64,000 nucleotides of DNA, from assembly GCA_013397935.1 (NCBI GenBank), contig VZRN01011464.1:2584815-2648814 (forward strand), in the 5' to 3' direction. The notes below the pieces were generated by a model, which ran no database searches, had not been told where the DNA came from, and saw nothing but the letters and a program-made list of their open reading frames with translations. The translations under genes and the position numbers were made by a program. Numbering within the stretch: the first letter of the stretch is position 1; each line of letters starts with the position of its first letter. Source of the DNA: Dasyornis broadbenti (Eukaryota; Chordata; Aves; Passeriformes; Dasyornithidae). Shown here one piece after another: positions 37,307-64,000 of this stretch.

Positions 37307-40190
37307 AAACCATGAAAATCTTTAGTGGTTAAGCAATCTACTTTAAAATGTTACTGTTTTTAAGCACTGTGTTTTCTCTGAGAAATTTAGAATTCATTCA
37401 GTTCTAGTGCTTACATTTGACCTTGCATTTTAAATGAATGTGGACCTGGTCATGTACAGCATCTCTGCTGATAATGTCCAACTTCCATAGGAATTCAGTT
37501 GCTTGCATGTGCTTTCCTTATTTTTCATAGTTCTGACTGATCTCTTAGATTCTTTTTTTCTCACCTCTGGTTTTCTTATTTTTCAATATACATATAAGAA
37601 ATGGTTGATCTCAGATATGGAGACATTAGAAGTGGTGCAAGGTCATCACTCAGTCATACCCTCCAATAGCTTATACCTATCATCTCCTAAGAGCAGATAT
37701 CTCCCAATATTCTCACTTTGGTTCTTAAACATTATCTCAATCTTATGCATTCTAATAAGGGGCCTGGAGTCTCTCTAAGGCTTTTTTTTTTCCTATGGTA
37801 ATTTGAAGCTCATATAATCAAAATAGTAAGATTGTACTTGACTCTCAGATTAATTTTTTTTTAAACTCACTTAAAAGTGTCTTGCACTTTACCTGCTATT
37901 GTTGGATGCCCTTTCTCTTGAGTTATTAAAGATTGATTCTTCTGACATTTCCTCTCTTGTTCAAATAAACTTATCACTTAACCATACTGGCTCTTGGTTT
38001 GGTTTTCATTTCCACTGTTGGGGTGTGCATTCCTCCTGTGATTGCTTTGAAGGCTACCAAAGCATCGCTGTTGAATATAATGGCTAGTCACAGTTGTTTT
38101 GGTGTTTTTCCTGAACTACCTTATAACTGCTGTTTGTTATGTCTCATTCCAGTGAGGTATACCTGATAGAGCAGTCACTTTGCTCCTAAGTCCTAGTTCA
38201 TCTCCTCACTGCTGCTGATAATACTGTTTTCCGTATAGGTTGTTGTCAAACTTGGCTTTTAACTGCTCTGTTGGCTAAACTTCCTAAAGGTTTAAGTAGA
38301 GCAGTATTTCTTACCATGGCCTTTTTCTACAATGTTTGCAAATAATATGTAATACCACAATTCTTGGAGGTCTTGGGGTGCTTTGCAGAAGTCTCCCCAG
38401 TGTAAATACCAGCAGCAACACTGCACTAAAAGTGTCTAACTCAGTAAGGTGTACTGGGGGCTGAGGATCACCCAAATATCTCTTGCAGATCAAGGTTTGC
38501 AGTACTTTGAGCAAGCCTGTACCTCAGGCCCTCGTGCTGCAGACCTGCAGTGTCCTGGCCAAGTGGCCCAGCATCCAGGCTGCTTCTGGCTTACCTTCCA
38601 CCTGTCCCTCTGTTTCTTCATGGCTCTGTCTGTGTGGCACCATGGATTCAGTGACTAGGTTGTTCTGTACCCATTTTGCACTAAAGATTTTTCAAAATAG
38701 CTCCAGAAAGTTCAAAAATACTGTCTTACTTTAAGTGGTATTGTCTTATCACATGAAAGTTATGGTACAGGCAAGATCCTGCTGGATTGTCTTCTTACTG
38801 TAAACAGCGCTGGGAGGCATCTTTCTGATGGAGCATGTTGGCATCTGATGTGGTGGAGCACCAGGAATTATCCACCAATGGAGATTTTGGCCACACCTGA
38901 CTTCTCTACTCACTTGACATCTGGTTTTCCTATGTTTTCAAATGGTTGAATTATATAGGCTTAAACAACCTTTTAAAGTAAGTTCATTGCCATATCTTGT
39001 CCAACAAAGCTTGTAGATTATAAGACTTTTTTAATGCCAAAAATCTTCTTAATTAGCTTAGAAAAAATGAGCATGTACCTCAGTTATCCGTATTTTATTA
39101 TGAATACCTGTTAATTCCTTTTTCTTAAAATTTAATTCTTTATGTTTAGGGTGATTTTATTTTGATGATCTAAATGCAATTTGTGCTTCATAATTTGTTT
39201 TTTCTTATAAAACTTGATTTAATTAAATAGATTTAGTCCCTGTGGAGGTATTCTTTTTTCAGAATATACCTTTATTTGCATTAAATTTAATAAGGAGCTA
39301 TCACAACTGGAATAAAAGCGCTCTATTTCAGTCATAGTACATAATCTTGTAGGTAGTAGTTCCAAGGCTGTTTGTCATATGTTTTATAGACAAAACCTAA
39401 ACCACATCCTTTGAACTAAACATCAAAAAGCCTTTGAAGATACTTGGGAGAGTTCTTTTCTTGTAAGGGTCTCTTAATCCCAGCTGAAGCTTTTGTTTGG
39501 TTTTCTGTTTGTTGGTTTGTTGTTGTTTTTTTTTTCCTGAAGAGAAGGGGTTTCCTATTGACTTTATAGTCAATATAAAGGCTCTTTATCAAGAGCCTGT
39601 CTGCACGTCCTGCTTCTGTCATCCCCTAACTGAAAGCACAGAGTTATCAATACCGTCTTGATCTGTGTCACATAAAATTTAATTTCAAATATTGTACCTT
39701 GCCTTTGGTAGTTCTTTCCACTCTTCTTTAGGATACAGGAAGATGCAAATCTTCGTATGACGGCAAGGAAAGATCAGATCAGGCACTTTTTGAAGCGTAG
39801 TTTTCATTGTCCAGGTGCCTTGTAGTGTTGTGTCAGGTTTTTTCTTGTTGTTGGTTGGTTGGTTTGTTTTGTTTTCAGTGGCATTCTTTGTGTCTTCTGT
39901 GAACTGTTCCCACTCCTAGACTTTGATCCATTTTCACACGGTTTTTTACCACCAGGCATTTCACTACATGCCAAACCTCCTGACCACCACTAGGGCAGAT
40001 GGGTATTATTTCCCCATGCCCTAGTAGCCCAGAAATGACAGCTAACACAATCAGCTGCTGTGACATTTTTTTGGGCAGATATCCCTGATAAGTGTGGTGC
40101 CTTGCCTGAGAGCTTGGGAGCAAAACAGATGGCCAGACAACTCAGCGGGGGTTGTAGGTCTTGTGCTTAACTTCTCACATACCTATACCA

Positions 40191-40510
40191 CATAGAATCC
40201 AAGAATAGTTTGGGTTGAAAGGGACCTTAAAGGCCATCTAGTTCAAACCCCCTGTGATGAGCAGTGATATCTTCAACTACATCAGGTTGCTCAGAGCCAA
40301 ATCCAAACTGACCTTGACTGTTTCCAGGGATAGGTCATCTATCACCTCTCTGGGCAACCTGTTCCAGTGTTTCACTACCTTCATCATAAAAAAATTTATT
40401 ACATCTAGTCTGAATCTACCGTCCTCTAGTTTAAAACTGTCGCTTCTTGTCCTGTTACTACAGGACCTGCTAAAAAGTGTGTCCACATCTTTCTTATAAG
40501 TCCCGTTCAA
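40191..40510 (-). mobile_element. CR1 LINE, 3' end fragment, in NAMPT intron 1
   Basis: Reverse-complement CR1 tail (catagaatccaagaatagtttgggttgaaagggacctt), followed by ccatctagttcaaaccccc, ctctctgggcaacctgttccagtg and cttcttgtcctgttactacagg. Antisense to NAMPT, 5' truncated. Confidence 0.9.
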
Positions 40511-43500
40511 ATAAGCAGTGGTTGGTAAGTGTGGTACTTTTAAGATTGTGGTTGTGCCTTTACATATTGAGTAGTATTTGAAAGAGTGTCTCAGCTTTGT
40601 AGATAAAACAAGCAGCTTTGTGGAATGTCAAAAGAAGCATAAGTAAAATTACTGCTGTAAAGTTTGCTCAGATGTAAATGTTTTCTCTGTTTAAATAGAT
40701 TCTAATGTATGAAGAATATAATTGAATACTACACACGTAACTTGCAAAGTTAGCTCCTTGTCTCTTTCATGCACTTAAAGCAACTAAATCAATAAAATAT
40801 TTGTCAAACACAAAATTTTCATGTAGGTTTGAATCCCTAGAAGTAACTATTTTGTGGATACTGGCTACTATTTATTTTCAGATTAAGACCTAATCTTATG
40901 TCACAAAAGATAGCTAAACCTGTGATTTAATGTTTGAGGAACTTGAGTGGGGTTTTTTTTAGGTTGAAACTGTCAGCAGGGTATTCAGAAGGAGCTGTGT
41001 CCCCAGGTATATATAAAGGATAAATCTCTTAGCATTTCAGAAATGCCTGATTTCAGCTCTCAAGTTGTGGTTTGCAGCCAGAGCATCGTGTTTTGTGATC
41101 ATGCTTCAAAGCAGAGCTAGAATAGGAAGTCCCTGAAAAAATGTACTTAAATGCAATAAGAAAAGGTGACACCAACTCAGTGGGTGCACTGAGCACCCTA
41201 AGCTAATTTGGGCCTGTAACCATTTTGCTAGAAAGACACATATAGTGGGGGGAGATGCTTTTGAACTGCTGAAGTCAAATATATTTTCAAGATGTGAGCT
41301 GAAGATCACACAGATTTTCATTGCATTATAGATGTTGGCTTCAACAACTTGCCCATAGTTAGTAAGGTGAAAAATCAAACTTTTTAAAAAGAAATCTGAG
41401 TATCCTATCTCATACAGATTTCATTATCTCTGTTTTTGTTTGAACTATTGTGGTGACAACAGCAGCTTTGCTTTGGTTTGCTCTCAGGCTTGTCACAAGG
41501 AATTCAGATACTCATTTGGAGAATTGGTCCTGGGACATCTGCTGTGTACACTTGCAGCTACTAGGTTCTATGTTGAGCCTTTACTCTGAAATCATGAACT
41601 TAAAAGTCCAGTCCCAGTCGTAAAACACAGCAAAATTTTTTCATGAGGTTGCTGTAACTTACTTTGGTGGCAGCAGTAGTAAGCAAGGAGTTCCCATTCT
41701 CCATGCCTTCACAGCGCATGAGCATTCTAAGGATTTGTTATTGGATCTTTTTCTTAAAGTTCATTTCATACAGTGTTTTTTAGAGGGTTTGTGTGTGTAT
41801 ATATATGTGTGCATGTTCATTTACCCATTAGTTAGAAAGATGTGTCAAACAGAGAATATTTTTGTCTGCTCCGTAGTAAAAAAGAGGGAAAGGGTTGGGT
41901 GTCTTCTTTTGTATGGGGACTGTTATCCTTTAAATGTGATACCATGCACAGTTTTCTGTGAGTGGCAGTGTGATGTACTTCTTGAAAGTTCAGCACAGAC
42001 CTAAGAAAGGACGTTATAATTTGCGAAGTGAGACAGTTATTAATAGCTAGAACAAAATCTAAAAGCCAAGTTTTGTCTTTGGGTCTAACATTGCTCTGCT
42101 TAAGCATTCTGCTTTTGAGTGGCTGTGGAATTGTAACAGAATAGGTTTGTGCTCCATTAAATGCCTGTGATGCAGTGCTTTGTTTGAAGTAAAGGCAGAA
42201 AACCTGCAATGACAAGCTTGGGTTTTATTTGATTGGCCTTGTAAACCTCATACAAGTAAAGACAATAGAATGATCTTAAAATTGACCTTTCTTGAATGTT
42301 TCCTTGCAGCATTGGAAACACAACCATAACAGCTTTGTGCTGGTAGAGAACCAGGAAATTCAGTTGAGTGGTCTACCTCATTGTCCAAACTGAGTGAAAT
42401 ACTAAATTTAAATGACATTTGAGAGGAGAAGGAAAACTGTAGTTTTTAAAATCCTTTAATGTACAGTTTTAGCAATACAGGTAAGGGCAACCTTCAAATA
42501 TTTTACTTTGAGAATGTCAGAGATACATTTAAAAAATCAGGACAAGAAGAGAGAAGCAGTAAAACTATCCCCTTTCCAATTCCTTGTGGCATTAGAAACA
42601 CAAATTTTTAAAGTGTTTTGGAGTAAGTAACAGCAAGAAATGTATAATGAACTCATGCTCTAATCTGTAAATATTGGAGTTTGGAAAAAAAAATTCAGGC
42701 ATGAGTTTCACACCATTTGGGTTTTGTTCTGATATACGAGTTGCTTTCTCAGCTGTAGGAACAGTTTTTCCTTATGGAATGTATAGACATGTTCATAGAC
42801 TTCTTATCACAATTTAAGAAAACTCTTGATGCCTTCAACTTTGGGTGAATTGCCTTACTTTGATTTGTATATTCTGTCATTTAAACATTGATAGTACGAA
42901 ATTTCTGCCATTCTGTATTCTTTTAGCTTAATGTGGAATTAAGGATTTTGCACCGAGTTTTGCATTAGGAGATGAAATTTTGCAGGTTTAAGTTTTTAAA
43001 TGTTTAGAGTGTACTTGTTTCAAATGCTGTTATTTCTGACTAGATTTACTATCAGGAATTACAAAAAGCTGTAATAGTTGGCTTCAGCATAACATTGAAT
43101 CTTTGTATGACCAGTTTCCACATAATACATGCAGGCAACAACTTCTCATGCTTCCTTTATGTTGAATGTGAACTTTTACAAATTTGAAAAAAAAGTCAAT
43201 CTAGCAGAATTTGTGGAGAGGTACAAACCTCAGGTAGATTTTAACAGCATTACTAACAGTAACAGGTTTGGTGTAACCAGGGCTTGAGAGACCCACTCTG
43301 CTCACGGGGAATGGGACACTTGGGTAAAGGCCGTTGTCAGTGCCTTCTTCAGTCTGGGTGGCTTCTATTTGAGCTATGGAATGGTAGCCTTCAAAACTTC
43401 AGTTAAGTGCAAGCCAGTATTTGGTAGTGGCATGGAATTTTGTTCTTCCTGTAGCTATTAGGCTTGGCCAAAGTGTGGGAGTGCAAAAACTGACCTGACA

Positions 43501-43826
43501 CATTGGTGTTCAGTGCTGCTCCTAAAATCCTAGCCAGTGTCTTTTCCAGTTAAAGAGAAGTCATCAGGGGAGGGGAAGATTACTCTAGGGGAAAAAGACT
43601 TGATGAAGAAGCAAAGAATAACAGAGGGAAGACAGTCTTTAGAACTGAAAATTGAAGGAGGTTAAAAACCTGGAAATTCCCTAAATACTTGTGGTATAGA
43701 ATGTGAGTGGATAAATAACAGTCCAGAAGAGCTGGGAGTTACTCTTAAGCTTTAATGTACAAATATGATTTCTCTTGTGCTTTGTAGTGATGTTTTGAGC
43801 TCTTACTGAAGTTTTTCTTAATATAG

Positions 43827-60226
<16,400 letters not shown>

Positions 60227-60736
60227 GTTCCATTCCATGTCTGTGTATGTGTGTGTAACTAGTTCGTACTGCATAGCTACTGGTTTAATGTACAGATTTG
60301 TGTGTTTGTGTTTTATGACATTGTAGCCAAATTATTTGTTGGTTTATGGACATACTGCCCTATCTTTTGCCAGTCTTTAGAAGATGAAATCAGGAAACGG
60401 TACTTACATTGTAAAACATATTTAATGCTAAAGTGTGCTTTTTAGGGCCCTTTGCCAGTAGTGATTCAATCTGGTATTGATCTTTTCACAAATGAGACAG
60501 AGCTGAGAAACTTTTTTATATATAACAGAATATCACAAAATGGATTTACATGAAATTATCATGATTGCTTTATGTTTATATTTAACTTGTATTTTTGTAC
60601 AAACAAGATTGTGTAAAATATATTTAAAGTTTCAATAATTAAGTCTTTCCAACTTTTCATGATTTTTATGAGCACAGACTTTCAAGAAAATATTTAGTGG
60701 GGGGGGAATCCATTGCCTTTTGTCCATTAATCAGCA

Positions 60737-60742
60737 AATAAA
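60737..60742 (+). terminator. NAMPT: poly(A) signal AATAAA, proximal
   Basis: First AATAAA after the NAMPT stop, about 510 nt into the 3' UTR, followed by T/GT-rich DNA (gagtttgttgtgac). It could yield a short 3' UTR. Confidence 0.5.
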
Positions 60743-61284
60743 ACATGGCCTTAAGAGTTTGTTGTGACATTGTTCCATTTGACAACTGAATCAGGACTCG
60801 TATCTCCTTAAGATCCCATAGAGTTGCTGACCTCACCATTTCTTGTAGTTGTCTGCATTAGTAAATCTGCATTAAACAAAATTACTGTTCTTACTAGAAG
60901 GTTTAGGTACTACAGACCTTGCTGGTACAGTAAGGTATGTAAGTGAAATGCCAAATTTGAAAGGATTCTCTACTGCAACTTAACTTGCCAAGTCTATCCC
61001 ACTTGGTATATGCACCTCAATATTTTAAGAGTAAAGTTTTTAAGAGATCTCCTCTTCCGCTATAGAATATATGTGTAAAATACTGAAATATGGAAGCGGT
61101 GTATTTTAAAGTAATTACACTTCTGGGTTTATTTTTCATATACTGTAAGTGACATGACTTTAAAGCAAAATACTGGACTGGGTAGTGCACTTTTTTACTT
61201 TTTTGTATTTTTTTCATTGATTTGCCTTTTGTCAGACTGGATGTTAAATTGTAAAAATGTTTAACTATTTTTGTTAACAACTTT

Positions 61285-61290
61285 AATAAA
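61285..61290 (+). terminator. NAMPT: poly(A) signal AATAAA
   Basis: TTTAATAAAACTCTGTGC context about 1.06 kb after the stop, preceded by a T-rich stretch (ttttttactttttttgtat). A plausible intermediate cleavage signal. Confidence 0.5.
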
Positions 61291-61889
61291 ACTCTGTGCT
61301 AGCCAAACTCCTACATGAATGGCAGACCTGTTTCCCCTTCTCTCCCCATCCATTTGGGCTGAGGAAGGACTTTCACTTTGCAGAGGGTAACTGTAAAACA
61401 ATGTGTTTGAGAGATACTTTTGAACTGTCTGCACTTGATTGTATTTGCTCTCTGCATATGCTTGATACGAGTATCTGCTGGAAAATGAAACTGTTGAGGA
61501 TTTTATTTGAGAAGCTATGTAGTAACCTCTGAAATGTTTGATAGTACTGTAGGATGGCTCTCACTAGAAAAGTACCTCCCTTACTTATAAACAAAAAACA
61601 ACAGTAAAAGCAAACAGTTCCAGTTCTGCTGGTGATCAGCTATCAGCCAATTGCTTAATATACCAATGTAATTAATGCTTCTAACTAGTCAATGATGTTA
61701 CTGGAAAATGTTAGAGGTCTAAAATAATTTAAGCCTACAAAATTTTATAAAATGTGCTTTTAAAGGAAGATTGAAAAGCCATAGTTCATTGTTCTTATTC
61801 TCTCACCAAAAAGGGCCGCATCAAAGCATCCATGATATTTCCAGGGTTTGTGGTTAAGACATTTATGCCCAGTCTCAATAGTTCTTGTT

Positions 61890-61895
61890 AATAAA
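61890..61895 (+). terminator. NAMPT: poly(A) signal AATAAA
   Basis: TTAATAAAAACC followed within 15 nt by tgtttttcacttgtagtgtatgt, a T/GT-rich element expected downstream of a cleavage site. Confidence 0.45.
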
Positions 61896-62155
61896 AACCT
61901 GTTTTTCACTTGTAGTGTATGTAATTATACATTTAAGTGATGTATTGTTTCAAGAATAGTGTTTTAGTAAAACTCTAAATGCTGACCTTTCACACTGAGG
62001 AACTGCCTTCCCTTAGCTATTAATTATATTGTTTGGTTTTGGCCAGGAAAGATTTTGAATCTGGACTTAGGATCAGTAGCAGGTAAATAGTACAGAGCCT
62101 ATTTCACTCCTTCACATGTGTACTAGGGAATTTTATGATGTATGGTTTAAAAAAC

Positions 62156-62192
62156 AATAAAGTAAATGCTGCTTTCATTCTGTACCAATAAA
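62156..62192 (+). terminator. NAMPT: paired poly(A) signals (AATAAA at 62156 and 62187)
   Basis: Two AATAAA hexamers 31 nt apart, the second followed by AAATTTTG. A doublet like this often marks a used cleavage region. Confidence 0.5.
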
Positions 62193-63007
62193 AATTTTGA
62201 TAACTATTGACTACTCATAACTGATATTTTTGTACTTGAGAACTGAGGATATACTGTGGAAGCACTGTTTTCATGTGTACCATGAAATACCTTACTAATT
62301 GTTCAGTATTGTCTAAAACTTTCGGTTTATTAGTTGGAAACTCAAAGCAAGTTCTCTGCTTGTGCATGTCACTTTCAGAAGGTTGTAGTATCACTCATTT
62401 TATTAAATGTTAATAACTTTAAAGGGGGGAAAGAACAAAAAAAAGAAAAACACCTGGTGCTATTCAGACCTGAACACTTGTCTCTTTGTGTTTGGAAGTT
62501 TGACATTATGGGCATCAAGGAGTTGACAGAAATTACTGCAGTGCTTGAACCATACAATATCCTGATTCTTCCACATGAAAGCAAACAGCATGTTTGCTTG
62601 CTTTAAATTACTAGATTTGTAGTCATTGATATATTTTAATTATCCCCATTTCATAATATAATACAGTATTTGTATTTAAAAATGGGAATTGGGACTTTTG
62701 TGTTTAATACTCTGATTTGTAACCATATTTAGCATAAGAAATGGGTTTTGTAAGACTTTTTTTTTTCTTCAGCTGCATGGTTATTTAAAAAAATACTTTT
62801 TTGGTACTTTGAAAGATCTGAGGAGAGAACAGAAGGGTACTTAACTGTTTGGTTTGCCAAAATCAAAACAAAGCTTAAACAGTTCTTTTCTTATAGGTTT
62901 TTACATTCCTTCTTGTTTAGTGAAGAATAAGTATTCCTCACTTAAACCCTCTGTTAAAGTAATTTTAATGTACTTGGCATCAAACACCAGTATGTAATAC
63001 ACTTGGA

Positions 63008-63013
63008 AATAAA
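63008..63013 (+). terminator. NAMPT: poly(A) signal AATAAA, likely distal
   Basis: GGAAATAAAGTTTAG about 2.78 kb after the stop, followed by the GT-rich tgattgtgtcttag. It fits the recalled length of the long human NAMPT 3' UTR, so it is my best guess for the main distal end. Confidence 0.55.
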
Positions 63014-63229
63014 GTTTAGTTCTGGCAGTGAAAAATCATAGCCATCTGATTGTGTCTTAGAGTTCTGATGTTGGGCATCAGATGTCATTCCTGTGCTCTT
63101 TGTTGCCAAACGCAGAGCAGAGCTGTCATTGCAGTCCTCTAAGGAGAGCTGCTCAGCTGCCTTGCCGACAGTTTGGGGTTAAATAAATTTACAACCAGCT
63201 CAGTTCCAGAGAAGAGAAAGCAAACTGGG

Positions 63230-63342
63230 CTCTTTTTTTTTTGTGTGTGTGTGTAGATGTGGTTTTGGGTTGGTTTTTTTGTTTGTTTGGTTGGTTTGGT
63301 TTTTGTGGGTTTTTCCCTGCTTTTTGTGTGTGTGTGAGTGCA
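63230..63342 (+). repeat. GT/T-rich tract with two (TG)n blocks
   Basis: ttttttttttgtgtgtgtgtgt at the left, gtttgtttggttggtttggt in the middle and tttttgtgtgtgtgtg at the right, with almost no C on this strand. It lies at or just past the end of the NAMPT 3' UTR. Confidence 0.8.
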
Positions 63343-63435
63343 TCTGTGCTTCAGCATTTTGTCTGTGCTTAAACCTAAAGCACTTGTAATTTGATATAAG
63401 GAATTATCCTCTATATTTGACATAATCTTTTCTCA

Positions 63436-63441
63436 AATAAA
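63436..63441 (+). terminator. possible poly(A) signal AATAAA
   Basis: TCAAATAAAGATTC lies after the GT-rich tract of 63.23-63.34 kb. It could be the most distal NAMPT signal or be unused. Another hexamer is at 63679. Confidence 0.35.
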
Positions 63442-64000
63442 GATTCATTATTTAAACTTTAACTCTAAAGTCACCAGGATGCTTGTTTAAAAGCAAATTA
63501 ACCTATCAGTGTTGTAGCCTTTAGTTCACTTTAGTACTGTACAGGAAAAATAATGTCAGCTGTTTAGCAGAGAGAATTCCTTGGCATTTCCATAACTAGA
63601 AGTTGTTACGCTTTAACTCCTGCATGACTTTTAAGTTGCAGCAGGTACCTTACAAACAGGAATGTGTCAGGAAGGGTGAATAAAGCACCTCCTGTAATGG
63701 TATCATCATTTATTGCTGGGCCCTTCAGCTCTTGCTGTGCTGTGACAAGGAGCTGAGCCCACAATAATGCTGGAGTTTAAAGCCTCTGTTACATGATCTA
63801 CAGAGACCATACACAGCCCAAGTTCCAGGCAGGCTCCTCAGCTTCCTTTCCATGCTGGTAAAACACACCAGCTCCAACACTCCAGATTTTCTCACTCTAA
63901 TCAGCTTTTGTGCAGGTGAAGTCACTCACCAGCCGTGAGCATGCAGTGATGGCTCCCAGGTGATCTGCAAGAAATCAGCAGGGAAATTCCAGGCCTCAGA
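63442..64000. other. downstream flank
   Basis: Past the last well-placed NAMPT signals. No gene seen; one more AATAAA lies at 63679-63684. Confidence 0.6.

Larger units (their letters stand above)
32422..43826 (+). other. NAMPT: NAMPT intron 1 (5' border hidden in the gap)
   Basis: The first ~500 bp are still CpG-island sequence; beyond that it is AT-rich. It contains the sense solo LTR, one antisense CR1, the TATGG repeat and the 22-bp palindrome. A CACGTG E-box is at 36117-36122. No other coding exon is evident. If exon 1 ends inside the gap, the intron is at least 11.4 kb. Confidence 0.75.
60227..63030 (+). other. NAMPT: NAMPT 3' UTR (end inferred)
   Basis: AT-rich, stop-dense sequence after the NAMPT stop. 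It has many ATTTA and T-rich stretches and a series of AATAAA hexamers. The end is placed after the AATAAA at 63008-63013 because human NAMPT mRNA has a 3' UTR of similar length (recalled); a further signal at 63436 could extend it by about 430 nt. Two ACTGCC 6-mers (60354-60359, 62002-62007) match positions 2-7 of the miR-34a seed; miR-34a is reported to target mammalian NAMPT. Confidence 0.7.

Overview
The window is nuclear DNA from a bird. The evidence is AT-rich non-coding sequence, several degraded CR1 LINE fragments with the typical avian 3' end ("...tctatgattct"), two solo LTRs of avian endogenous retroviruses, a vertebrate intron-exon gene with GT-AG borders, and an assembly gap inside a GC-rich promoter. 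The LTR families look like those of songbirds and other Neoaves, but this is from memory and the species is not fixed.

The only gene I can support is NAMPT (nicotinamide phosphoribosyltransferase, also called visfatin or PBEF1), on the + strand. NAMPT is the rate-limiting enzyme of NAD+ salvage. Ten coding exons (exons 2-11, 43827-60226) are readable without a frame break. They encode 473 residues plus the stop. All catalytic residues encoded in these exons fall at the numbering used for the mammalian enzyme if exon 1 supplies 19 residues, giving a protein of about 492 aa. Exon 1, with the start codon and transcription start, is not visible. It almost certainly lies in the 806-base run of N (31616-32421) inside the CpG island at about 31.35-32.95 kb.

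Layout: 1-31.3 kb is upstream intergenic DNA with microsatellites, CR1 pieces (15.1, 20.5, 20.9, 30.1 and 30.8 kb), one antisense solo LTR (17.9-18.6 kb), a short gap in an AT repeat (14.04 kb) and a few exon-like stretches without an assignable gene. 31.35-32.95 kb is the CpG-island promoter. 32.4-43.8 kb is intron 1, holding a sense-oriented 589-bp solo LTR with a near-perfect 6-bp target duplication and one CR1. 43.8-60.2 kb is the coding part. 60.2 to about 63.0 or 63.5 kb is a long 3' UTR with several AATAAA signals. The rest is downstream flank.

I found no system of genes beyond NAMPT. The most checkable novelties are two possible in-frame microexons (18 nt in intron 8, 21 nt in intron 3), the missing promoter and exon 1, and the solo LTR in intron 1. 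A splice-bordered exon-like segment at 3.9 kb on the minus strand is a weaker lead.
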